Shown: positions 16,937 through 24,880 of the stretch, one piece after another
How the letters are laid out: each line of letters begins with the position of its first letter
Position numbering within the stretch: position 1 is the first letter of the stretch
Origin: Clostridiales bacterium
GTDB lineage: Bacteria; Bacillota; Clostridia; Lachnospirales; Anaerotignaceae
Length of the DNA: 43,125 nt
NCBI GenBank assembly: GCA_018364635.1
Contig: JAGZLR010000015.1
Coordinates: 1 to 43,125 of the forward strand
Direction: 5' to 3'
The notes under the pieces: model-generated
What the model was told of the DNA's origin: nothing
Database searches by the model: none
What the model saw: only the letters and a program-made list of their open reading frames with translations
Translations under genes and position numbers: made by a program

Positions 16937-18880
16937 TCATTTTTTCTTATGAACATTTCGAATGGTTTTTTTCTTTTTTGTATTTTGCTTTGCTGTTGAC
17001 TTTTTTTGATCCAAGCTCTTCGCATTTTTTCCGTAATATGTAGAGGCTTGGACTATCATTTTTCCCTTTACAAATTTCTTTTCTGACTCTCCAGAGTTTG
17101 GACGTATCAGACAATGATGCCCATATCCAATTAAATCATTTCTGTGTGCCTTCAAAAGCCCTTCTCGTACCAATTCATAATTTTGAGGCAGCCGGTACTG
17201 CATTAACGCTCTCTGCATAGCTTTCTCATGCGGCGTTTTGGGTACATACACCCTCTGGTTTGTTCTAGGATCCTTTTCTGTATAATACATGCAGGTTGCA
17301 AGCGTCCCTGGTGTCGGATAAAAGTCCTGCACCTGTTCCGGATTATAGCCAATATCTCTTAAATATTCAGCCAATTCAATTGCAGCTTCCAAATCACTTC
17401 CAGGATGGCTGCTCATAAAGTAGGGCACTAAATATTGATTCATCCCCAACTGATGGTTTGTGTCATAATATTTTTTTACAAAGCGATCATATACCTGCCT
17501 CATAGGCTTGCCCATTTTTTCCAATACCTTTGCAGACACGTGCTCGGGTGCCACTTTTAACTGCCCACTGATATGGTATTGACATAATTCCTTAAAAAAA
17601 GTATTGTCAGGATCATGGATCAAATAATCATATCGAATGCCAGAACGGATAAATACCTTTTTTACACCTGGTAAATCTCTCAATTTTCTCAATAAACAAA
17701 CATAATCTTTGTGATCTATCGTTAAATTTTTACATGGTGATGGAAAAAGGCACTGCCGCTCAGGACATGCTCCATGGGTTAACTGCTTTTTACACGCCGG
17801 TCCTCGAAAATTAGCAGTCGGTCCTCCCACATCATGGATATACCCTTTAAAGTCCTTCTCTTCTATGATCTTCTTTGCTTCTGCCACAATAGATGCATGA
17901 CTGCGTGCTGTCACTACCCTGCCTTGGTGAAATGTTAAGGCACAAAAACTACAGCTTCCAAAGCACCCTCGATTACTAATTAAACTATATTTTACTTCTG
18001 TTATTGCTGGTATGCCACCCTGCGCAAGATAAGAAGGGTGGAAATCTCTCATAAACGGCAATGCATAGACCTCATCCAACTCTTCCGTTGATAACGGCTC
18101 CGCAGGCGGGTTCTGAACAACAAACCATTCATCATAGGGTTCCATCAATGTCTTGGCTAAAATAGCGTCTGTGTTTTGATACTGAATCAAATAACTTTTT
18201 GAAAACTGTTCTTTGTCAGAGGAAACTTCTCTGTAGTGGGGAAGTCGGATTGCATCATAAACCCTGTTAATATCCTTTGTTTTGTATACCGTTCCCTTGA
18301 GATAAGTTAATTCCTGAACTGGAATTCCATTCTCCAACGCTTCCGCAACAGAAAGGATTGTCCGTTCTCCCATTCCATACAGTAAAAGATCTGCACCGCT
18401 ATCAAGCAATATAGAGCGCCGGACTTTGTTGTCCCAATAGTCATAATGAGACAAACGCCTTAAACTTGCTTCAATTCCACCAATAATAATAGGCGTTTTT
18501 TTATATATCTCTCGTATTTTATTGGCATAGACAATCGTAGCCCTGTCAGGTCTTAGCCCCATTTGTCCTCCTGGAGAATAAGCATCCTTTTGGCGGCGTC
18601 GCTTTGCCACCGTATAATGGTTAACCATGGAATCAATATTGCCTGCACTGACAAGAAAGGCGAGTTTAGGCTCTCCTAGGCGAGTAAAGCTTTTGCTATC
18701 TTTCCAGTCCGGCTGTGAAATAATCCCGACTTTATAACCACTGTGTTCCAACACACGACAGATAATTGCTGCACCAAAAGACGGATGATCTACATACGCA
18801 TCCCCTGTGATATAAATAAAATCAAATTGCTCCCATCCTCTTTCTCTTGCTTCTTCCAATGTCATTGGCAAAAACGCCAT
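16937..18880 (-). CDS. YgiQ family radical SAM protein (UPF0313)
   Basis: This 647-residue protein has an N-terminal cobalamin-binding-like domain (DFIYITGDAYVDHPSFG; IIGGIEASLRRLSHYDYWD), the radical SAM cluster motif CFGSCSFC (cysteines spaced 3 and 2) near residue 315, a second cysteine-rich stretch with CKKQLTHGACPERQC, and a lysine/threonine-rich basic tail. It belongs to the YgiQ/UPF0313 group, whose substrate is unknown to me. It follows the rRNA methyltransferase gene by 12 bases, so both are probably made together. A weak imperfect hairpin at about 16911-16940 may end the unit. Confidence 0.88.
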   Translation of the reverse strand: MAFLPMTLEEARERGWEQFDFIYITGDAYVDHPSFGAAIICRVLEHSGYKVGIISQPDWKDSKSFTRLGEPKLAFLVSAGNIDSMVNHYTVAKRRRQKDAYSPGGQMGLRPDRATIVYANKIREIYKKTPIIIGGIEASLRRLSHYDYWDNKVRRSILLDSGADLLLYGMGERTILSVAEALENGIPVQELTYLKGTVYKTKDINRVYDAIRLPHYREVSSDKEQFSKSYLIQYQNTDAILAKTLMEPYDEWFVVQNPPAEPLSTEELDEVYALPFMRDFHPSYLAQGGIPAITEVKYSLISNRGCFGSCSFCALTFHQGRVVTARSHASIVAEAKKIIEEKDFKGYIHDVGGPTANFRGPACKKQLTHGACPERQCLFPSPCKNLTIDHKDYVCLLRKLRDLPGVKKVFIRSGIRYDYLIHDPDNTFFKELCQYHISGQLKVAPEHVSAKVLEKMGKPMRQVYDRFVKKYYDTNHQLGMNQYLVPYFMSSHPGSDLEAAIELAEYLRDIGYNPEQVQDFYPTPGTLATCMYYTEKDPRTNQRVYVPKTPHEKAMQRALMQYRLPQNYELVREGLLKAHRNDLIGYGHHCLIRPNSGESEKKFVKGKMIVQASTYYGKNAKSLDQKKSTAKQNTKKKKTIRNVHKKK

Positions 18881-18892
18881 ACCATTCTCTCC

Positions 18893-20260
18893 TTATTCCA
18901 TTTTCCAACCTGCTAGATATTTGTTTTTCAATCTTCCTTTTTGCATTTTAGCCCAGCCTACAGGAAAATCGTCTACTGTCACAAGACACCAGCCATCCTT
19001 CGGCCCATCCAATTCAATAGATTCCCCCTTCAAGTACCGTATCAATCTAGGGTCATCTGCAGAAAAATTTGCTGTATTACGAAATTCTCCCTGGCGTAAT
19101 CCCATTGCCAAAGATTGGCTAGGTTCAAACCTATTTTTTTTCAGCTCACCTAAAAACCACCCACTTCTCACTATCCGTAATCCATGTAAATCTGGAACCT
19201 CCCAAGGGATCAGATGGACATGATCCTGAATAACCTCAATTCTGCCCTTTAACTCTACACTTAAATACTCCCTACAAAAATCTTCAAAGAATTTCAACCG
19301 GCTGTCACTAGAGGTTGGCACTCCATAATTTGCAGTCCTTTCCACTGGATCGCTTGTATTTCTAAGTAAGGCTAAAAAATGCCCCTCCCCTTTCAGTCTA
19401 TGGGGCCAAAGCCTAGCGCATCCTGTCAGTTGTTGTCTGCCATTTTCAATCCATTCTGGATGCCCTGTATCAAAACCTTTTACTTTCTCCAATGGGCAAA
19501 TCTCAAAGTCATCATGATCGTTTAAAAAATCATTGACAGCCTTTTCATTCTCTGCCGGATCAAAAGTACAAGTGGAATAAAGAATGTAGCCGCCAGCACG
19601 AAGCATTTGTGTTGCAAAGGAAAGAATCTGTCTCTGCTGTGTTTGGCAAAATTCAGACATCTCATCTCCCCAACTTTTCGCCACATCTGGGTCCTTGCGG
19701 AACATACCTTCTCCAGAACATGGAGCATCAATAATAATTTTATCAAAGTACCCCGCGAACTTTTTTACAAGCCGTTCTGGTGGTTCACTGGTTACAATCG
19801 CATTTCGTATACCAAACAATTCAATATTTTTTAACAGCGCTTTTGTTCTTGCAATACTAATGTCATTGGAAACTAATACTCCTGTATCCTGCAATCGGGC
19901 GCCTAATTGTGTACTCTTTCCACCTGGTGCTGCACATAAGTCCAAAATTCTATCTCCTTTTTCTACAGGCAGCATTGCAGCAGGCGCCATAGCACTGGGT
20001 TCTTGTAAGTAATAAAGGCCCGCATGGTAATAAGGATGTTTACTCGGCCGATCTGTTTGTGGATAATAATATCCATCTTCACACCAAGCCACTTGTTCTA
20101 AAGAAAAAATCCCCTTTTGCACAAAAGACTCCCTGGCAATTTTCAAAGGATTAACCCTTAATCCATAAACTCTTTTTTCCTCAAATGAAGCAAGGTACGC
20201 TTCAAACTCCTGGCCTAACTGCTTTTTCATTCTGGTCACAAATTGATCTGGCAAATTCAT
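18893..20260 (-). CDS. rRNA (cytosine-C5-)-methyltransferase, RsmF/NOL1-NOP2-Sun family
   Basis: The 455-residue protein is an m5C RNA methyltransferase. The SAM site is RILDLCAAPGGKSTQL (about 104-119). The two cysteines of the family are in DAPCSGEG (motif IV) and YSTCTF (motif VI, the nucleophile). The C-terminal part after about residue 300 matches the RsmF RNA-binding extension (PUA-like), ending LVTVDDFPVGWAKMQKGRLKNKYLAGW. The likely target is a 16S rRNA cytosine, as for RsmF (C1407), but site specificity is inferred. The ribosome site AGGAG lies 8 bases before the ATG. The interval 20261-20465 holds the two divergent promoters' space and no gene. Confidence 0.88.
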   Translation of the reverse strand: MNLPDQFVTRMKKQLGQEFEAYLASFEEKRVYGLRVNPLKIARESFVQKGIFSLEQVAWCEDGYYYPQTDRPSKHPYYHAGLYYLQEPSAMAPAAMLPVEKGDRILDLCAAPGGKSTQLGARLQDTGVLVSNDISIARTKALLKNIELFGIRNAIVTSEPPERLVKKFAGYFDKIIIDAPCSGEGMFRKDPDVAKSWGDEMSEFCQTQQRQILSFATQMLRAGGYILYSTCTFDPAENEKAVNDFLNDHDDFEICPLEKVKGFDTGHPEWIENGRQQLTGCARLWPHRLKGEGHFLALLRNTSDPVERTANYGVPTSSDSRLKFFEDFCREYLSVELKGRIEVIQDHVHLIPWEVPDLHGLRIVRSGWFLGELKKNRFEPSQSLAMGLRQGEFRNTANFSADDPRLIRYLKGESIELDGPKDGWCLVTVDDFPVGWAKMQKGRLKNKYLAGWKME

Positions 20261-20405
20261 ATTTTTAACTCCTAAGAATATATTATAACGTCAAATTGGT
20301 AATCATACTTTTACTATGTTACTAAAAATACACTCTAATTACAAGGTATAAGCATCAGCATAATAAAAACAATAGATTGAAAGTCTATTTTTTTTAAATC
20401 TTTTC

Positions 20406-20432
20406 TTTACAAATCAAATTTTCTAATATAAT
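20406..20432 (+). promoter_or_regulatory. Predicted promoter of the flavin reductase unit
   Basis: A perfect TATAAT at 20427-20432 has TTTACA 15 bases upstream (20406-20411), or TCTTTA at 17. The -10 is clear and the -35 approximate. It stands about 35 bases before the flavin reductase ATG. Confidence 0.45.
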
Positions 20433-20465
20433 ATATTTTTAGAATTTCATAAACGGAGGAAAACT

Positions 20466-21032
20466 ATGGGAAAATTAGTGTGGAAACCAGGCACTGTCCT
20501 TTATCCGGTACCAGCAGTCATGGTATCCTGTGGCAGTATAACCGGTGAAAAAAATATCATCACAATCGCTTGGACTGGGACGATCAACAGTGATCCCGCA
20601 ATGACCTATATTTCCGTGCGTCCGGAACGCTATTCTTACAATATCATTAAAGAAACAGGAGAATTTGTAATCAATCTTGTTACAGAAAATCTTGCATTTG
20701 CATGTGATTACTGTGGCGTGCGCTCTGGCAGAGATACTGATAAATTCGCCCAAACACATTTGACAGCTGCAAAAGGATCCGTTATCCAAGCCCCTATCAT
20801 AAATGAAAGTCCAGTGAATATAGAATGCAGGGTAAAACAGATCATCCCTTTGGGCACTCATGACATGTTTTTATCAGAAGTAGTATCGGTAAATGTCAGC
20901 GATGAATTTATGGATAAAACGGGAAAATTTCATTTTGACAAAACAAAACCGATCTGCTATTCTCATGGACAATACTTTGGATTAGGAAGAGCCATTGGGA
21001 AATTTGGATACTCAGTCAAAAAAAACAGATAA
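20466..21032 (+). CDS. Flavin reductase family protein (flavoredoxin-like, FMN-binding split barrel)
   Basis: The 188-residue protein matches the flavin reductase/flavoredoxin family: N-terminal PGTVLYPVPAVMVSCG, NIITIAWTGTINSDPAMTYISVRPERYSYN (the FMN-binding loop region), and the C-terminal KPICYSHGQYFGLG. Such proteins bind FMN and move electrons in anaerobes; the partner is not known here. CDYCGVRSGRDTDKF near residue 80 adds two cysteines. The ribosome site CGGAGG lies 7 bases before the ATG. It is one of the few plus-strand genes and is followed by a small acidic protein in the same unit. Confidence 0.87.
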   Translation: MGKLVWKPGTVLYPVPAVMVSCGSITGEKNIITIAWTGTINSDPAMTYISVRPERYSYNIIKETGEFVINLVTENLAFACDYCGVRSGRDTDKFAQTHLTAAKGSVIQAPIINESPVNIECRVKQIIPLGTHDMFLSEVVSVNVSDEFMDKTGKFHFDKTKPICYSHGQYFGLGRAIGKFGYSVKKNR

Positions 21033-21057
21033 ATAGATAGATTTGGGAGGAGAAATT

Positions 21058-21288
21058 ATGATTCAGATTTCAGAGGTTAACATTATCAGTATTGATAAAG
21101 GGGAGGATTCCTGGGCCATCGAAGGTGAAATCCTTTTTGAGGAAGATCTAAGTTCTGCCTTTGAAGTAACCTATGTCATTGATGATGACGAGTTAGAAGA
21201 TCTTTCTTTGGAAATTGATCCAGGCGACTTCGATGCAGAAGAGCTCAAAGAAAAAATCAAGATAGCTGCAAATGAATATGATGAATAA
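21058..21288 (+). CDS. Small acidic protein of unknown function (76 aa)
   Basis: I do not recognise this protein. It starts at ATG 21058, 5 bases after GGGAGGAG; a TTG five codons earlier contains that ribosome site and is unlikely. The 76 residues are strongly acidic, start with a beta-type stretch (MIQISEVNIISID), have VTYVIDDDELEDLSLEI in the middle and end in a charged helix (AEELKEKIKIAANEYDE). There are no cysteines, no membrane segment and no signal peptide. It lies 25 bases after the flavin reductase and shares its terminator, so the two are probably co-transcribed. Confidence 0.75.
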   Translation: MIQISEVNIISIDKGEDSWAIEGEILFEEDLSSAFEVTYVIDDDELEDLSLEIDPGDFDAEELKEKIKIAANEYDE

Positions 21289-21292
21289 CAAG

Positions 21293-21327
21293 AAAGCCGA
21301 CAGAAAATAACTGTCGGCTTTTTTCTA
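21293..21327 (+). terminator. Terminator shared by the plus-strand unit and the facing metallophosphoesterase
   Basis: AAAGCCGACAG (21293-21303) pairs with CTGTCGGCTTT (21311-21321) and is followed by T on the plus strand. The minus-strand phosphoesterase stop (TAG, 21327-21325) sits in the T run, so the two converging units share the hairpin. Confidence 0.9.
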
Positions 21328-22017
21328 TGGCAATAGTTCCTGTAAGTGAAATGCAAGATAATCAGAAGACACTAATCCATACAGATTGTTATATAACAAA
21401 CATCTTTGATATTTGTCAAACGTCTCTTTTCCATGTAGATGAGCAAACACAACTTTTTCTGGTTGATATTTTTGATAAATCTCTGTAAAGAGGGATGTTT
21501 CTCCCTTATCGTTTGTAGGAGGAAAATGGGTTAGAGCAATTAGGCGCGTATAGCCCTGCTGTCTCGCTTTTATCAAATTTCTTTCCATTCTTCCCGCTTC
21601 TCTTTTGTATAGCTTCTCATCCTGCGGTGTAAACAGCATATCATTTGGACATACCCATCCTTTTGTGATACACAATGCCCACGGACCGTAAAAATATATA
21701 CCATTTTTTATAAAACAAAACTGCGGCCAGCGGTCCTTTAATTTTGCATCTGACGCCCACCAATAATCATGGTTACCAGGAATTATCACCTTTTTTCCTG
21801 GTAGACTTTCAAGGAACTGAAAGTCCTCCTCAGCCTCCATAAAATTCATTGCCCATGAAGTGTCTCCTGCCAAAATTACAGTATCTTCAGGTCGTACTCT
21901 TTCCAGCCAATTCTTTTTTATTTTTTCTGGATGACCTTTCCATATCGCACCAAAGAGGTCCATCGTTTTCTGTACTCCAAACCCTAGATGCAAATCTCCC
22001 ATAATAAATAAACTCAT
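21325..22017 (-). CDS. Metallophosphoesterase (calcineurin-like)
   Basis: The 230-residue protein has the whole dimetal phosphoesterase set in order: GDLHL (about 7-11), GDTSW (about 51-55), GNHDYWW (about 81-87), a single His in THFPPTND (about 164) and HLHG (about 193-196). The substrate cannot be read from sequence. It follows the RelQ-type gene by 10 bases in the same unit. A link to alarmone turnover is possible from position only; nothing in the sequence shows it. Confidence 0.87.
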   Translation of the reverse strand: MSLFIMGDLHLGFGVQKTMDLFGAIWKGHPEKIKKNWLERVRPEDTVILAGDTSWAMNFMEAEEDFQFLESLPGKKVIIPGNHDYWWASDAKLKDRWPQFCFIKNGIYFYGPWALCITKGWVCPNDMLFTPQDEKLYKREAGRMERNLIKARQQGYTRLIALTHFPPTNDKGETSLFTEIYQKYQPEKVVFAHLHGKETFDKYQRCLLYNNLYGLVSSDYLAFHLQELLP

Positions 22018-22027
22018 ACATACCTCT

Positions 22028-22825
22028 TTATGCGCGATATAATTCTGTCATTATATTGAGCTGCTCGTTAAACTGCTTTAACTTTTCAATATCGCCTTCT
22101 TCAAATAAGTCAATAAATTTCTTATTTAAATCGTCAACATCCTCGAATTTTGCAACATGATAAAGGTTTTGAATATCATCAATAATACTAGCCACTAAGT
22201 TGTTTTTAATTTCATTAAGCCTTTGGGCATACATGATTTCTGTTCGTATCGTAGCCATTTCCTGGTCTAAATGAAACGCAGCTTCTGCACAGTTAATTAG
22301 CCGCTTTTGTAAATCTTCTGGTATATTACCACTGTACTTATACTTTAAGGAATGTTCTGCAGTGGCCCAAAAATTCATTGCCAATGTTCGTATTTGAATT
22401 TCTGCCAATACTTCACAATAACCTTTAGCAGTGAACATTGGATACTTAATTACAATATGAAAACTTCTGTATCCACTAGGTTTTGTATTTGTAATATAAT
22501 CCTTTTCCTCCACAATTGTCATATCCTTACCGTCACGCATACGAATTAAGTCGATAACTTTATAAATATCTTCCACAAATCGGCATAATATACGAACTCC
22601 AGCAATATCCTCTACTTCTTGTTCAATGCGATCCATCGGTATATGCTTTCTGCTTGCCTTTTCTAATATGCTTGATGACTTTTTTACTCTGCCTGAGACT
22701 GAATCAATCGGAGAATACATGCCAAGCCGCCGATAATCTTCCATCATACTGGTAAATTTTACCGTTAGTTCCGCAACAGCCTGCTCATATGTATAAAGCA
22801 TTTCTTTCCAATTTATAATTTCCAA
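22028..22825 (-). CDS. Small alarmone synthetase, RelQ/YjbM type (GTP pyrophosphokinase)
   Basis: The protein makes (p)ppGpp from ATP and GDP/GTP. Synthetase motifs seen are VKKSSSILEKASRK, EDIAGVRILCRFV, KPSGYRSFHIVI and EIQIRTLAMNFWATAEHSLKYKY; there is no HD hydrolase domain. A TTG start at 22825 is chosen: GGAGG is 9 bases upstream, and the protein then begins with a helix INWKEMLYTYEQAVAEL that lines up with the start of B. subtilis YjbM. The ATG 12 codons earlier has no ribosome site and sits just after a TAAAAT that could be the -10. At 265 residues it is longer than YjbM (about 210), with an extra acidic C-terminal helix region. Confidence 0.85.
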   Translation of the reverse strand: MEIINWKEMLYTYEQAVAELTVKFTSMMEDYRRLGMYSPIDSVSGRVKKSSSILEKASRKHIPMDRIEQEVEDIAGVRILCRFVEDIYKVIDLIRMRDGKDMTIVEEKDYITNTKPSGYRSFHIVIKYPMFTAKGYCEVLAEIQIRTLAMNFWATAEHSLKYKYSGNIPEDLQKRLINCAEAAFHLDQEMATIRTEIMYAQRLNEIKNNLVASIIDDIQNLYHVAKFEDVDDLNKKFIDLFEEGDIEKLKQFNEQLNIMTELYRA

Positions 22826-22967
22826 TTCAGAGTCCCTCCAATCAAGCTTACACGCATACATTTTTATTTTACACCGAAATTCAGTAAATAGGAATAACTG
22901 AAATCACAGTTTTTTCTTACATTTTTCTATCTTTTTCACGAAGATATTCCTTTTGTCGTTTTTTTAC

Positions 22968-23002
22968 TGAAAAAAAAGACAGGGAAACGATTCCCTGTCT
23001 TT
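22968..23002 (-). terminator. Terminator after ppaC (possibly bidirectional)
   Basis: AAAGACAGGGAA (22975-22986) pairs with TTCCCTGTCTTT (22991-23002) around ACGA. On the minus strand it is followed by a run of T, and a T run also lies on the plus side. Confidence 0.9.
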
Positions 23003-23050
23003 CAATTTTTTTAAAAAACTAACCTTACATACCATATTAAGGCCATGATT

Positions 23051-24715
23051 TTACTGTAGCGCGGCCATAAGCGGCGGAATCAATTGTTTCTTTCTTGAAA
23101 CAACTTTTTTCAAAATAACAGTGGTATCTCCATCTGCGCTTGGCTCAACTTGGAACGCATTTTTCAAGATTTCGGCTGCATTTTCTCCACAGTAAATAAC
23201 TTCTGAGTCCTCTGTCAAAATATTAGTCAGCATAAACAACAAGAATTGTAAATTTTGTTCTTTCAGGTTCTTTTCAATAATTGGCATCAGACGCTTCTTA
23301 ATATCTTTCAGTTCGTCTGCACTCATTGAAGAAATCTGGCCTACACCAAAATTAATACCCTTAGCAACAAATTTTTTGAAATCCTGGAAGAATACCTCTT
23401 CAGCTGTCTTGCTCTTCAAATCACTTGCTGCCGCAAACATTTCTTCTGCATATTTTTCTATCTGAATGCCTGCAATTTTTGCTAAATCTTCTGCTATTTG
23501 TTTATCTACTGCTGTACATGTTGGTGAACGGAACATCAGCGTATCAGAGATAATTGCAGAACAAAGAAGACCTGCAATCTCCGGTTGAATTTCAACCCCA
23601 TTTTCACGATACATCAATGTAATGATCGTAGCAGTACAACCTAAAGGTTGATTTCGTACAAAAATAGGATCATTTGTCTCAATACTACCTACACGATGGT
23701 GATCGATAATTTCAAGAATTTCCGCCTGCTCTAAACCATCTACCGCCTGGGACTTTTCATTGTGATCCACCAAGATCAGTTTTTTTCTCTCTACATTTAA
23801 CAAAACCCGTCGGCTTGTCATACCCAAATAATTTCCATGCTTATCTACAATTGGGAAATCACGGAAACGCACCTTTGCCATTTCCTCGCGTACTACATCT
23901 ACTAGAGTATCCGGCTCAAAAGTAACCAATTTCTCATAAGACATAAAGTATCCAACAGGCATACTATGGTTAATCATTCTGGCAATTGTAAAAGTATCAT
24001 GAGGAGATGATATAATCATACAGTTATGTTCTTTGGCAAGCTTAATAATTGTATTAGCAACCTTTGCACCTGTAGATACAATAATACACCTAGCATTCAT
24101 TTCAATAGCACATAACTGAGAATCATAGCGATTGCTTAAAATAACTACATCGCCTTTTTCAATGTATTCCTCCATCATATCAGGATTACCTGCGGCAATC
24201 ATAACTTTTCCTTGGCTGAAATACTCGTTTTCGTCTCCCAGGATCATTTCCCCATCCAGTGCTTCCACAATATTTTTAAATTGTGTATTTGCCTTCGATA
24301 AAACACGACTATCGTAGGTGTCTAAATCAGAAGCAACAATATCTCGAATGGAAATGACGCCCTTTAGCTTCTTTCCATCTGTAATTGGAAGGGTTGCCTC
24401 ATTGATTTCTTTCATCTGAGCCCACGCACGTTTTAAAGAATAGTCTTCTGGAATACCTGCAATTTTTTTTACACGTACATCTCTTAACTGCATATGAGCA
24501 TCCGAAATATAATTAGGTATTGCTGCTTTAAAATACTTTAATACAAACTGCGTCTCATTATTCAACTGTCCTGCGCGCATTGGTATATACTCAACATCAT
24601 CCGATGCCTTAATCTTGTTTTTCAAGTTTGCATAAGCAATTGCAGAACAGATCGAGTCAGTATCTGGATTTTTGTGCCCCAAAATCAGAATTTTTTTTGT
24701 CTTTTCTTCTGCCAA
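23051..24715 (-). CDS. ppaC: Mn-dependent inorganic pyrophosphatase with CBS-DRTGG regulatory insert (family II)
   Basis: The 554-residue protein splits pyrophosphate to phosphate. The DHH catalytic domain is in two parts: GHKNPDTDSICSAIAYA near the N-terminus and, after the insert, LVDHN, DHHRVG and AIISDTLMF, followed by the DHHA2 domain. Between about residues 70 and 310 are a CBS domain, a DRTGG-like domain and a second CBS domain, as in the nucleotide-regulated pyrophosphatases of Clostridium perfringens and relatives, which are inhibited by AMP/ADP and activated by ATP or Ap4A. The start is TTG at 24715, supported by AAAGGAGG 8 bases upstream. Confidence 0.93.
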   Translation of the reverse strand: MAEEKTKKILILGHKNPDTDSICSAIAYANLKNKIKASDDVEYIPMRAGQLNNETQFVLKYFKAAIPNYISDAHMQLRDVRVKKIAGIPEDYSLKRAWAQMKEINEATLPITDGKKLKGVISIRDIVASDLDTYDSRVLSKANTQFKNIVEALDGEMILGDENEYFSQGKVMIAAGNPDMMEEYIEKGDVVILSNRYDSQLCAIEMNARCIIVSTGAKVANTIIKLAKEHNCMIISSPHDTFTIARMINHSMPVGYFMSYEKLVTFEPDTLVDVVREEMAKVRFRDFPIVDKHGNYLGMTSRRVLLNVERKKLILVDHNEKSQAVDGLEQAEILEIIDHHRVGSIETNDPIFVRNQPLGCTATIITLMYRENGVEIQPEIAGLLCSAIISDTLMFRSPTCTAVDKQIAEDLAKIAGIQIEKYAEEMFAAASDLKSKTAEEVFFQDFKKFVAKGINFGVGQISSMSADELKDIKKRLMPIIEKNLKEQNLQFLLFMLTNILTEDSEVIYCGENAAEILKNAFQVEPSADGDTTVILKKVVSRKKQLIPPLMAALQ

Positions 24716-24851
24716 AATATTAGCCTCCTTTGTCTATTTTTATTCTTACCTATCTTATCATAAATGAAACAATCTCGTATAGGGAAAATACCGATAAAAA
24801 ACCAAAAAAAATTCAGTCGTTTTTTATCATGAAAATTCATATCTTAGATGG

Positions 24852-24879
24852 AAAAAGGACAGATGTCTGTCCTTTTTTT
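24852..24879 (-). terminator. Terminator after glycogen phosphorylase
   Basis: The hairpin AAAAAGGACAG / CTGTCCTTTTT with loop ATGT (24863-24866) lies directly beyond the glgP stop codon and ends in a run of T on the minus strand. Confidence 0.88.
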
Positions 24880-24880
24880 A

